DNA from: Clostridiales bacterium
GTDB taxonomy: Bacteria > Bacillota_A > Clostridia > Saccharofermentanales > Saccharofermentanaceae
Direction of reading: 5' to 3'
NCBI GenBank assembly: GCA_024695545.1
Contig: JAILHZ010000110.1
Span: forward strand, 1 to 19,077
Length of the DNA stretch: 19,077 bases
Within the stretch, counting starts at the first letter, position 1. Each line of letters begins with the position of its first letter. Positions 1 through 6,305 of this stretch are shown here, piece by piece. The notes below the pieces were generated by a model. It was not told where the DNA came from. It saw only the letters and a program-made list of their open reading frames with translations, and did not search any database. The position numbers were made by a program, and so were the translations under genes.

Positions 1-5
1 ATCGG

Positions 6-1088
6 TCAAAAGCACTTCTGATCATGCTTCTGGTTACACTTGCTGATATTTGCACATTTATAGCACACCTCGTTTGCACAGAGTCCTGTGCCGAAGAAGT
101 CGCGGATATTCTGAAGCGTAGTATCCGCAATATTACCTAAAGCCTCATTTGTAAGGAAGGCCTGGTGGGATGTGACGATCACGTTTGGCATGGAAATGAG
201 ACGCGCCAATACATCATCATTCACGATGTGGTTTGAATAATCATGGAAGAACACATCAGATTCTTCTTCATATACATCCAGACAAGCCGCTCCGATCTTT
301 CTCTGTTTGATTCCTTCCACCAGCGCCTCAGTATCGATCAGAGCACCTCGGGAAGTGTTAATGATCACGACTCCCTTCTTCATCTTCTCCATGCTTTCCG
401 AATTGATCATATGCCGGTTCTCATCCGTCAGCGGACAGTGAAGAGATATGACATCGCTTCGTTCCCAAAGCTCATCAAGCGTTACATATTCAATACCTGA
501 GTCCTTAGCCGGGAACTTGTCATAGGCGATCACTTGCATGCCGAATCCGCGGCAGATATCGATAAAGATCCTGCCGATCTTACCGGTTCCGATCACTCCG
601 ACAGTCTTTCCGTGAAGCTCAAAGCCCGTAAGTCCATTGAGACTGAAATTAAAATCTTTCGTGCGTATATAGGCTTTATGGATCCTGCGGATCGAGGTCA
701 GGAGCAATGACATCGCATGTTCCGCAACTGCATAAGGCGAATAGGCCGGTACACGCACAACATGAATCTTGCCATATGCGTGTTCGATATCCACATTGTT
801 ATATCCGGCACAGCGAAGTGCGATAAGCTTAACACCCATTTCACAAAGTTTATCGATCACGAAAGAATTGACGTCATCATTCACAAACACACACACCACA
901 TCGCAGCCTTCTGCAAGTTTATAAGTGTCAGGCGAGAGCCTGGCTTCGAGATAACGGATATCAAATTCTTCTTTGTCCGATCCGGTTTCTCCTTTATTCA
1001 AAGAAGCTTTTTCATTTGAAATAACAAAGGACTGCCGGTCGTATTCTTTTGCATCGAAAAAAGCTATGCTCAATTTTCCCATACGCAT
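6..1088 (-). CDS. ldhA: D-lactate dehydrogenase (D-2-hydroxyacid dehydrogenase family)
   Basis: Likely reduces pyruvate to D-lactate with NADH in the cytoplasm, recycling NAD during fermentation. The 360-residue product has the NAD-binding motif GTGKIG (about 167-172) followed by an acidic residue, D190, expected for NAD preference. It also has the family catalytic Arg (R247 in NTSRGALID), Glu (E276) and His (H308 in TSHQAFLT). The stretch FFHDYSN...TSHQAFLT is typical of LdhA rather than other 2-hydroxyacid dehydrogenases. The first ATG (1086-1088) follows an AGGAAAGAGAGG purine tract; a second ATG two codons later is possible. The family is usually about 330 residues. Here the end is extended by a Cys-rich tail (C337, C342, C345, C351, C359), which is odd. 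The stop codon lies inside the window, so the gene is complete. It has its own -10 element and lies 58 nt after the ferredoxin-like gene. Confidence 0.93.
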   Translation of the reverse strand: MRMGKLSIAFFDAKEYDRQSFVISNEKASLNKGETGSDKEEFDIRYLEARLSPDTYKLAEGCDVVCVFVNDDVNSFVIDKLCEMGVKLIALRCAGYNNVDIEHAYGKIHVVRVPAYSPYAVAEHAMSLLLTSIRRIHKAYIRTKDFNFSLNGLTGFELHGKTVGVIGTGKIGRIFIDICRGFGMQVIAYDKFPAKDSGIEYVTLDELWERSDVISLHCPLTDENRHMINSESMEKMKKGVVIINTSRGALIDTEALVEGIKQRKIGAACLDVYEEESDVFFHDYSNHIVNDDVLARLISMPNVIVTSHQAFLTNEALGNIADTTLQNIRDFFGTGLCANEVCYKCANISKCNQKHDQKCF

Positions 1089-1116
1089 CTCTTGCCTCTC
1101 TTTCCTTTCTCATTTG

Positions 1117-1125
1117 ATTATACCA
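1117..1125 (-). promoter_or_regulatory. Extended -10 promoter element for ldhA
   Basis: On the minus strand this reads TGGTATAAT, a perfect -10 hexamer with the TG extension. It predicts a start near 1110 and a leader of about 22 nt holding the purine-rich ribosome binding site. No good -35 is visible, which is common for extended -10 promoters. Confidence 0.6.
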
Positions 1126-1146
1126 TCTTCAAAATTCAGGCAGCAC

Positions 1147-1842
1147 TCACTCTACAATATTCCCGTCAGTAGAGATCGTAACGACCTGCCAGGGAATCAT
1201 CTTCCCGCTTGCCAGCAACGCTTGCTTCACGGCGTTTTCAATGCCTCCACAACAGGGCACCTCCATGCGAACAACAGTTACACTTCGGATATCATTGTTT
1301 TTCAGGATCTCCGTCAGTTTCTCGGAATAATCAACACTGTCCAGTTTCGGACATCCGATAAGAGTGATCCGATTCCGGATAAAATCATTATGGAAGTTTC
1401 CATATGCAAATGCAGTGCAATCCGCTGCGACCAGAAGCTTCGCGCCATCGAAATAGGGCGCCTTTACCGGGACCAGTTTAATCTGAACAGGCCACTGCGA
1501 AAGCTGACTCTCTACAGTATGCAGATCGGCAGGAGCCGTCACTTCCTTTCTCTGTATCGCTCTTGCTTGTGTACCCGGGCAACCACATGCGAGTGGTGCG
1601 GACTTTTTCTCCTTTGATGCTTTAACAGCAGCTTCGTCATAGGCCGGAGCCTCTCGTTTCTCAAAGGAAATCGCATTTGTCGGACATGCCGGAAGACAAT
1701 CTCCAAGGCCATCGCAATAGTTTTCTTTTGTGAGTTTTGCTTTACCGTTAATCATCTCAATGGCACCTTCATGACAAGCATTCGCGCAAGCTCCGCACCC
1801 ATTGCATTTCTCTTCATCAATTCTGATTATCTTCCTGATCAT
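1147..1842 (-). CDS. Ferredoxin-like 4Fe-4S protein with extra C-terminal Cys-rich domain
   Basis: A probable electron-transfer or iron-sulfur protein of the cytoplasm, 231 residues. The N-terminus has a classical cluster motif C13-x2-C16-x2-C19-x3-C23. A second motif follows as C43-x5-C49-x3-C53-P, in which one of the usual four Cys is missing (CDGLGDCLPACP). As I recall, this pattern is a feature of this clostridial family and not a mutation. Residues 80-231 form a second domain with further Cys (C86, C88, C142, C164, C197, C198), including a CCGG motif. Such proteins are often found beside Crp/Fnr regulators and hybrid-cluster (Hcp) genes in anaerobes; here the regulator is divergent. The ATG at 1842 follows AAAGGTGGAG. 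The precise redox partner cannot be told from sequence. Confidence 0.85.
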   Translation of the reverse strand: MIRKIIRIDEEKCNGCGACANACHEGAIEMINGKAKLTKENYCDGLGDCLPACPTNAISFEKREAPAYDEAAVKASKEKKSAPLACGCPGTQARAIQRKEVTAPADLHTVESQLSQWPVQIKLVPVKAPYFDGAKLLVAADCTAFAYGNFHNDFIRNRITLIGCPKLDSVDYSEKLTEILKNNDIRSVTVVRMEVPCCGGIENAVKQALLASGKMIPWQVVTISTDGNIVE

Positions 1843-1865
1843 AACTCACTCCACCTTTGTTCTTC

Positions 1866-1894
1866 TTGATTTTGTACTCTGATTGTAGAATAAT
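1866..1894 (+). promoter_or_regulatory. Candidate promoter of the Crp/Fnr regulator
   Basis: TTGATT (1866-1871), a 17-nt spacer, and AATAAT (1889-1894). The predicted start is near 1901, so the palindrome at 1909-1924 would lie about +9 to +24 within the early transcript. It overlaps the divergent ferredoxin promoter face to face. Confidence 0.45.
1882..1887 (-). promoter_or_regulatory. -10 element of the ferredoxin-like gene
   Basis: On the minus strand this is TACAAT, predicting a start near 1875 and a leader of about 33 nt ending in GGTGGAG. The hexamer 17 nt upstream (CGGAAT) is a very poor -35, as expected for an activator-dependent promoter. The palindrome at 1909-1924 would be centred at -41.5. 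Confidence 0.5.
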
Positions 1895-1908
1895 AAATCT
1901 AACAATTC

Positions 1909-1924
1909 CGTTGTTTTTACAACG
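1909..1924. promoter_or_regulatory. Perfect palindromic operator between divergent genes (probable Crp/Fnr site)
   Basis: CGTTGT-TTTT-ACAACG is a perfect inverted repeat with 6-nt arms and a 4-nt spacer, which is the architecture of Fnr-type operators (5-nt arms, N4). It lies 14 nt before the GTG start of the adjacent Crp/Fnr gene. It is at -41.5 relative to the predicted ferredoxin start and downstream of the predicted regulator start. Binding by the neighbouring regulator is inference. Confidence 0.6.
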
Positions 1925-1937
1925 AAAGGGGTCTGGT

Positions 1938-2597
1938 GTGATAGATTATCTTCCTATATTGAAAAGGACCAAATTGTTTGCGGGTGTCGAAGACGCGGAA
2001 ATCACCCTCATGCTTTCCTGTCTAGAAGAACGATCCCACTCTTACAGAAAAGGGCAATACGTATTAAGACAAGGCGAGCAACTTTCTGACATTCTGATTC
2101 TCGTCAATGGATGCCTTCACATCCAGAAAGATGACTATTGGGGAAACCGTAGTATCCTCGCTCAGATAGACGTTGGAGAGATCTTCGGAGAAGCGTATGT
2201 TGCACCCAAAAGCGGTGTGCTTCTCAACGATGTTGTTGCAACAGAGGACAGCACTGTTTTCTTTTTCGATGCCAAGCGCGTTATCACAACATGTTCGTCC
2301 GCCTGTCGCTTTCACACGCTTGTTGTCCAGAATCTCTTCTTTGCGATCTCCGAAAAGAATAAAAGTCTCGTTCAAAAACTGGATCATATCTCCCGTCGAA
2401 CGACCAGAGAGAAACTCATTTCCTATTTATCTGCGGAAGCTCGGCGACAAAACAGCGCCTCCATCACCATTCCATACAACCGGCAACAACTGGCCGACTT
2501 TCTTTCTGTTGACAGAAGCGCCATGTCTAACGAACTCTGTAAGATGCGTGATGAGGGATTGATCGTCTTCAAGAAGAATCAATTCCAACTTTTATAA
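1938..2597 (+). CDS. Crp/Fnr-family transcriptional regulator
   Basis: A 219-residue DNA-binding regulator. Residues about 10-125 form a cyclic-nucleotide-type beta-barrel sensor domain (FAGVEDAE..., YRKGQYVLRQGE, GEIFGEAYV). A dimerisation helix follows at about 126-152. A winged helix-turn-helix ends the protein (about 155-219), with the recognition region NRQQLADFLSVDRSAMSNEL and a wing ending EGLIVFKKNQF. I chose GTG 1938 because AAAGGGG lies just upstream and the resulting length and N-terminus fit the family; the frame stays open back to 1857. No Fnr-type N-terminal Cys cluster is present, so the signal is not oxygen via a 4Fe-4S centre of that type. It probably controls the divergent ferredoxin-like gene and itself through the palindrome at 1909-1924. 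It converges on the chrA operon with only 7 nt between stop codons. Confidence 0.9.
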   Translation: MIDYLPILKRTKLFAGVEDAEITLMLSCLEERSHSYRKGQYVLRQGEQLSDILILVNGCLHIQKDDYWGNRSILAQIDVGEIFGEAYVAPKSGVLLNDVVATEDSTVFFFDAKRVITTCSSACRFHTLVVQNLFFAISEKNKSLVQKLDHISRRTTREKLISYLSAEARRQNSASITIPYNRQQLADFLSVDRSAMSNELCKMRDEGLIVFKKNQFQLL

Positions 2598-2604
2598 TGT
2601 CATC

Positions 2605-3165
2605 TCAAATCCCATAAACAAGCACACCTATGCCGGCTGAAATACAAATTAACTGTATTGGTGTTAATCCTTTTTCCATCACCTTCCGGGATCCGAAGTA
2701 CAAAACACCCATTACAAGAGTAAATGCAATCGCTATAGCATCTACTCCGGACTCTATCTTCCAAAAACAGTTTTGCATAACCATAAACACGCCTGTGGCA
2801 AAGATAATACCGATAATACCTGGTTTCATTCCTGAAAGCACAGCTTGATAATACCTGTTCTTCACAAATTTCCTAAGCAACGCCGTAATGATGAGGATAA
2901 ACAAAAATGCCGGAAGCACAACTGCAGCCGTTGCTATAAGGGCACCAAGTATCCCGCCTTTCTCACTTCCGACATATGTTGCCAGATTTACCATTATCGG
3001 TCCGGGCGTGCTTTCACTTACCGCGATCATGTGTGAAAGCGTCGAATCATCCATCCAGCCATGGGACAAAACCACATCTCTGATCAGCGGAATCGCTGCA
3101 TATCCGCCGCCAAAGGAAAACAATCCGACTTCAAGAAAACCGATAAGCAGATCCAGATAAATCAT
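2605..3165 (-). CDS. chrA: Chromate transporter, short-chain ChrA subunit (second)
   Basis: A 186-residue integral membrane protein of the CHR family. It has the hallmark FSFGGGYAAIPLI near residues 16-28 and the SESTPGPIMVNLATYVG segment near 50-66, plus several hydrophobic helices. Short-chain CHR proteins are half the size of classical ChrA and occur as adjacent pairs that work together, as here. The start ATG overlaps the stop of the preceding chrA gene by 4 nt (ATGA), implying translational coupling. Members export chromate in some bacteria, but in a gut anaerobe the natural substrate may be another oxyanion; that part is unknown. Confidence 0.9.
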   Translation of the reverse strand: MIYLDLLIGFLEVGLFSFGGGYAAIPLIRDVVLSHGWMDDSTLSHMIAVSESTPGPIMVNLATYVGSEKGGILGALIATAAVVLPAFLFILIITALLRKFVKNRYYQAVLSGMKPGIIGIIFATGVFMVMQNCFWKIESGVDAIAIAFTLVMGVLYFGSRKVMEKGLTPIQLICISAGIGVLVYGI

Positions 3166-3731
3166 TGCTTTACTGCCTCCTTTCGGTTATTTCCGGAAGC
3201 AAGAAAAGCAACCAGCCCGATCAAAGCAGCCATGAGCATAATGACGATCGATGAGATCCGCAACGCCAGCATATTGATGATCATCATGGCAACAAGAGAC
3301 AGCGACATGATCACCAGCGGAAAAGGCTTCTTTTTCATCTTTTTGAACATTTTCAGCGCGGCGTCAATAATTAAAAGTGCGACGGCTATTTTGATGCCTC
3401 GAAAAGCACTGGCTACCCATGTGATTTCAAGAAAATTGTCCAGGAATTTGGAAATGATATATATGATACAAAACGATGGTATCACCATCCCAAGAGTGGC
3501 AAACAGCGCCCCGACTGTCTTCTTCTGTTTATATCCGACGTACGTCGCCAGATTGATCGCAATCGGGCCTGGAGTTGACTCGGCGATCACCGTGATATCC
3601 ATCATCTCCTCATGCGTGATCCACTTCTTTTTCTCTACGCAAATATTCTCAATCAGCGGAATCATCGCATATCCGCCGCCGAATGTAAAAAGACCGATCT
3701 TGAAAAATGTCAGAAAAAGAGCACCTATCAC
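3162..3731 (-). CDS. chrA: Chromate transporter, short-chain ChrA subunit (first)
   Basis: A 189-residue membrane protein with FTFGGGYAMIPLIEN near residues 15-29, AESTPGPIAINLATYVG, and hydrophobic helices to the end; partner of the downstream ChrA half. The reading frame is open up to 3857, but that would overlap the previous gene by more than 100 nt. I chose GTG 3731 because GAGGAG lies 6 nt upstream and the protein then begins, as in the family, just before the first helix (IGALFLTFFKIGLFTFGGG). It starts 19 nt after the DUF134-NifX gene, so the three genes form one operon. Substrate is inferred from family only. Confidence 0.88.
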   Translation of the reverse strand: MIGALFLTFFKIGLFTFGGGYAMIPLIENICVEKKKWITHEEMMDITVIAESTPGPIAINLATYVGYKQKKTVGALFATLGMVIPSFCIIYIISKFLDNFLEITWVASAFRGIKIAVALLIIDAALKMFKKMKKKPFPLVIMSLSLVAMMIINMLALRISSIVIMLMAALIGLVAFLASGNNRKEAVKQ

Positions 3732-3750
3732 GCAAAACTCCTCGATGTTT

Positions 3751-4482
3751 TCATGCGTTTTTGCAGCCGGCGTGACCACATTCGTGGTTTCCGTGACCGC
3801 ATTCATGGCCCTCTTCATGATCATGGTGATCACATTTAGCCTCAGGATCGTATACAAGATTACCCATAAGAAGAGCTTTTACCGCTTCATCAGCATCGCC
3901 CTGAACTCCGCCAAATAGTTTGATTCCGGCTTCGGCAAGTGCCATCTGTGCTCCCATTCCAATTCCACCGCAGATAAGAGCATCGACTTCTGCTGCCTTA
4001 AGGAATCCGGCAAGAGCCCCGTGTCCGCTTCCGTTTGTATCAACGATCCGGCTGCTTACGATCTGTCCGTTCTCGACATCGTAGAGTTTAAACTGTTCTG
4101 TGTGCCCAAAGTGTTGGAATACATTTCCGTTCTCATATGTTACTGCAATTCTCATAATATTCGGTCCTTTCTGAATAGCTCCTATAATGAACATTTCTTT
4201 TAGTTGGTATGCTCCGCCACTGATCTGAAGCCTTTTACCATCTATCAAAGCATCAGCGATCTTCTTTCTCGCTGAATCGTAAATTGATGTTACGGTCGTC
4301 CTTGCCACACCCATCCGCTTGGAACATTCTTCCTGTGTCATGCCTTCTTTATCGATTAACCTTATAGTCTCGAACTCATCAAGACTCATTATGATAGTCT
4401 CATCAGAAGATACTTCATCAGGAGAAAATGACCAGTGATCCGGATACTGACTAATACAACGGCATCTTGGTTTACGTGTCAT
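3751..4482 (-). CDS. DUF134 (UPF0251) helix-turn-helix protein fused to a NifX/NifB-type domain
   Basis: A 243-residue fusion. Residues 1-95 are DUF134: a Cys/Arg-rich start (TRKPRCRCI), then a sigma-region-4-like helix-turn-helix (MTQEECSKRMGVARTTVTSIYDSARKKIADAL). Residues 110-212 match the dinitrogenase iron-molybdenum cofactor (NifX/NifB C-terminal) fold (MRIAVTYENGNVFQHFGHTEQF, CGGIGMGAQ). The tail (217-240) is rich in His and Cys (C217, C228, C235, C240 with about eight His), fitting metal binding. It heads the operon with two ChrA subunits. Twin palindromes around its promoter suggest autoregulation, with the protein as the likely candidate repressor (inference). ATG 4482 is followed by the conserved DUF134 start; the SD is GAGGTG. 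An internal ATG at 4155 has its own SD. Confidence 0.9.
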   Translation of the reverse strand: MTRKPRCRCISQYPDHWSFSPDEVSSDETIIMSLDEFETIRLIDKEGMTQEECSKRMGVARTTVTSIYDSARKKIADALIDGKRLQISGGAYQLKEMFIIGAIQKGPNIMRIAVTYENGNVFQHFGHTEQFKLYDVENGQIVSSRIVDTNGSGHGALAGFLKAAEVDALICGGIGMGAQMALAEAGIKLFGGVQGDADEAVKALLMGNLVYDPEAKCDHHDHEEGHECGHGNHECGHAGCKNA

Positions 4483-4497
4483 GGCAGCACCTCTTTT

Positions 4498-4511
4498 CTG
4501 ACATATGTCAG
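4498..4511. promoter_or_regulatory. Palindromic operator O2 of the DUF134-chrA operon
   Basis: CTGACATATGTCAG is a perfect 14-bp palindrome covering the predicted transcription start (about -2 to +12). It shares the 12-bp core TGACATATGTCA with the upstream copy at 4531-4542. Confidence 0.75.
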
Positions 4512-4515
4512 TTTT

Positions 4516-4543
4516 ATACTACCATTTATCTGACATATGTCAA
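4516..4543 (-). promoter_or_regulatory. Promoter of the DUF134-chrA operon
   Basis: On the minus strand: consensus -35 TTGACA (4538-4543), a 16-nt spacer, and -10 TAGTAT (4516-4521); a TATAAA reading 3 nt later is also possible. The -35 is part of operator O1 and the start lies in operator O2, a layout typical of strong repression. Confidence 0.6.
4531..4542. promoter_or_regulatory. Palindromic operator O1 of the DUF134-chrA operon
   Basis: TGACATATGTCA is an exact second copy of the operator core, overlapping the -35 hexamer. Centre-to-centre distance to O2 is 32 bp, close to three helical turns, so bound dimers would sit on the same face of the DNA. Confidence 0.75.
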
Positions 4544-4580
4544 GAATATTCATTTCCTAACCACCTTTTCGAAACGGAAA

Positions 4581-4615
4581 TACAAAAACCCGGCGATGTA
4601 AAACATCTTTCCGGG
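4581..4615 (-). terminator. Rho-independent terminator after the acetyltransferase gene
   Basis: On the minus strand the stem is CCCGG/CCGGG plus an inner GATGT/ACATC, with a short internal loop and a 3-nt apical loop, followed by TTTTTG. It lies about 50 nt after the stop of the acetyltransferase gene. It also separates that operon from the promoter of the DUF134-chrA operon. Confidence 0.8.
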
Positions 4616-4664
4616 CTCACCCTGCGCTTTCTTTATACCATCAATACTTGGAATTATCAACTAT

Positions 4665-5189
4665 TCAGAGTGTCTTCTGCATCCACAGAAGATCATACCA
4701 GCGATCGAATTTCTTGCCGATTGCTTTCATATGCGCGACCTTCGTATATCCCATTCGATTATGGAAGTTATAACTGTCATGCGAAAGATACTCATCTTCA
4801 GGATCGCAGAATGCCACTCCGGCAAGCAGATTCACAACACACTGAGCTTTTAGTCTTGCTTCAAGTTCTGCATAGAGGATAGCTCCAACTCCTTGTCTTC
4901 TGAAATCTTTATCCACATAAATCGATGTGGTGGCTGTCCAATCATACGCAGAACGAGAGCTGTAAGCCCCAGCATAGGCATATCCGATGATCTTATTTCC
5001 CTGAACACAGACCAGATACGGGTACTTTTCGAGCGTTCCTTTGATTCTATCTCGAAAAGCACTTATGGTCGGTACTTCGTATTCAAAAGAAACCGCTGTG
5101 TTTAAAACATAATACGAGTAGATTTCGATAAGCCTTTCAGCATCTTCGATCTTGGCCTCACGAATAATATATTCGTTGCTCATTATCAT
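4665..5189 (-). CDS. GNAT acetyltransferase, phosphinothricin acetyltransferase-like
   Basis: A cytosolic N-acetyltransferase of 174 residues using acetyl-CoA. The order of motifs is that of the PAT subgroup: substrate loop SFEYEVPT near 34-41, IGYAYAG, RSAYDWT, then the acetyl-CoA loop VDKDFRRQGVGAILY (about 92-106) and NFHNRMGYTKVAHMKAIGKKFDRWYDLLWMQ at the end. The family acts on phosphinothricin, methionine sulfoximine or other small amines; the true substrate here is unknown. ATG 5189 overlaps the preceding C_GC gene's stop by 4 nt, with GGAG 5 nt upstream; an ATG two codons in is an alternative. It is the last gene before a clear terminator. Confidence 0.88.
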   Translation of the reverse strand: MIMSNEYIIREAKIEDAERLIEIYSYYVLNTAVSFEYEVPTISAFRDRIKGTLEKYPYLVCVQGNKIIGYAYAGAYSSRSAYDWTATTSIYVDKDFRRQGVGAILYAELEARLKAQCVVNLLAGVAFCDPEDEYLSHDSYNFHNRMGYTKVAHMKAIGKKFDRWYDLLWMQKTL

Positions 5190-5635
5190 AGGTCTCCATT
5201 CTTAGCAACAATCTCTTCCAGTATATCAACTGCATTTGCCACCATCTTCGGGCAAAATTCAGTAAAGAGATGATTATCACGGGCGTATTGTCTACCTTGC
5301 AGCGTGCCGACATCGCAGCCGAGCAGGTCATTACAGATATAGGAACCGCACTTCTCGGCAAAGCGCTGCATCATTTCATCGTTCAATTCATCCGAACGCT
5401 GTCGGCCATCAAGATCCCCGGCCTTGATCTGACCGTACAAAAGCCCAAGAACCATTAATGCTCCGGTACAGGCGCCGCACACTTCACCCTTCCGCATTCC
5501 GGAACCGAAACATGAGCCAAGTCTCAATGCCTGCTCTTCTGTAATACCGCATTCTGAGGCAAAAGCTGCCAGAACGGCCTGTGAACAGTGGAGATGCTCG
5601 CTAAAGTATTGTAGTGCCAAGTCCTTATGAGTCAT
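5186..5635 (-). CDS. C_GCAxxG_C_C family protein
   Basis: A small 149-residue Cys-rich protein of the C_GCAxxG_C_C family (putative redox-active or iron-sulfur protein, function not established). Visible residues are C17 in HLHCSQAVLAAF, then GSCFGSGMRKGEVCGACTGALMVLGLLYG (C42, C53, C56), then C-terminal Cys in KCGSYICNDLLGC and FCPKMV. Length is normal for the family. GGAGAAG lies just before ATG 5635. It has its own promoter and is translationally coupled to the acetyltransferase gene. A shorter relative lies just upstream on the same strand. Confidence 0.87.
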   Translation of the reverse strand: MTHKDLALQYFSEHLHCSQAVLAAFASECGITEEQALRLGSCFGSGMRKGEVCGACTGALMVLGLLYGQIKAGDLDGRQRSDELNDEMMQRFAEKCGSYICNDLLGCDVGTLQGRQYARDNHLFTEFCPKMVANAVDILEEIVAKNGDL

Positions 5636-5665
5636 AAATCTTCTCCAATCATAATCTATATGTTG

Positions 5666-5694
5666 ATACTATCTCGAATCATTAGTGGAGACAA
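5666..5694 (-). promoter_or_regulatory. Promoter of the C_GC-acetyltransferase pair
   Basis: On the minus strand: -35 TTGTCT (5689-5694), a 17-nt spacer, and -10 TAGTAT (5666-5671). The predicted start is near 5659, giving a 24-nt leader with GGAGAAG. The rest of the 5636-5740 gap shows nothing else clear. Confidence 0.5.
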
Positions 5695-5740
5695 TAGTTT
5701 AGCGGTAGCCTTATAGTTTAAAAAGGAACAAAGCCGAGCC

Positions 5741-6079
5741 TTAATCGTGAAGTATGCCCATCTGTGCAACGATCGAAGCAGCTACACCTACATAATCATT
5801 GCATTTTCCACGCAGGATCCCTCGAAGCTCAGAACATTTCAGGTGCTGGAACTTATCCACGAAGCGTTTCTCGAACTCAAGCACGTCGTCCTCTGTACCA
5901 CCCATCTCGCGGATGACCTTCTCGGCGGCAAGAACCGCTCCGCATTTTCCATCTTCCTCACGAGGCCTTGGCGGAGTAGTCTTATTATCATTAGTCACGC
6001 TCAGCGCATCGTACACGGCTACTGCACAGTTCATACCGGAAGAATGGTTGTTCCTTGCTATAGTTTCATAGTCGATCAT
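5741..6079 (-). CDS. Short C_GC-type Cys-rich protein
   Basis: A 112-residue protein that I place as a shorter relative of the C_GCAxxG_C_C family. It has C18 in GMNCAVAVYDAL, then GKCGAVLAAEKVIREMGG (C46), then KCSELRG and GKCNDYV (C82, C93), which is the same spacing logic as the neighbour. An electron-transfer, metal or thiol role is possible but unproven. ATG 6079 lacks a close SD; AAGGA lies about 15 nt upstream, so translation may be weak or start differently. Promoter TGCTATAAT lies about 70 nt upstream. The start region nearly repeats that of the gene at 10174. Confidence 0.75.
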   Translation of the reverse strand: MIDYETIARNNHSSGMNCAVAVYDALSVTNDNKTTPPRPREEDGKCGAVLAAEKVIREMGGTEDDVLEFEKRFVDKFQHLKCSELRGILRGKCNDYVGVAASIVAQMGILHD

Positions 6080-6087
6080 ATTACGTC
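6059..6087 (-). repeat. Start-region repeat, copy A
   Basis: Twenty-six of 29 bases match copy B at 10154-10182, including noncoding bases just upstream of ATG (GACGTAAT) and the first codons for MIDYE. The three differences are C/T changes. Confidence 0.55.
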
Positions 6088-6146
6088 ACAAAAATCCTTT
6101 TTTGATATGTCATAGTTGTCTCGTTCTACGGTTGTTTTCTAAAAAG

Positions 6147-6155
6147 ATTATAGCA
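6147..6155 (-). promoter_or_regulatory. Extended -10 promoter of the short C_GC gene
   Basis: TGCTATAAT on the minus strand, an extended consensus -10. The remainder of the 6156-6305 divergent gap contains the forward ribosome binding site AAAGGAGG (6290-6297). It also has a small inverted repeat CCTTA-TT-TAAGG at 6249-6260. I could not fix a forward -35/-10 pair. Confidence 0.6.
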
Positions 6156-6305
6156 TAGAAAAACAGCCCAGAAAGTCTCCGAACAGTGTACATACGCCTA
6201 TCTCTCAATTGGGTGTCTGCTCATAATATACACTTTGCGCCATTTTAGCCTTATTTAAGGTTTGCCATGTATAGTAAAGTCATAACACGAAAGGAGGACA
6301 TAATA

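Noticed and set aside
973..1617. Long plus-strand frames over the ldhA/ferredoxin genes and similar antisense frames elsewhere
   Set aside because: They mirror well-supported genes on the other strand and encode low-complexity, motif-free products without ribosome binding sites.
3732..3857. Longer N-terminus for the first ChrA, starting at 3857
   Set aside because: It would overlap the DUF134-NifX gene by over 100 nt and add residues unlike the family; the GTG at 3731 has a perfect ribosome binding site.
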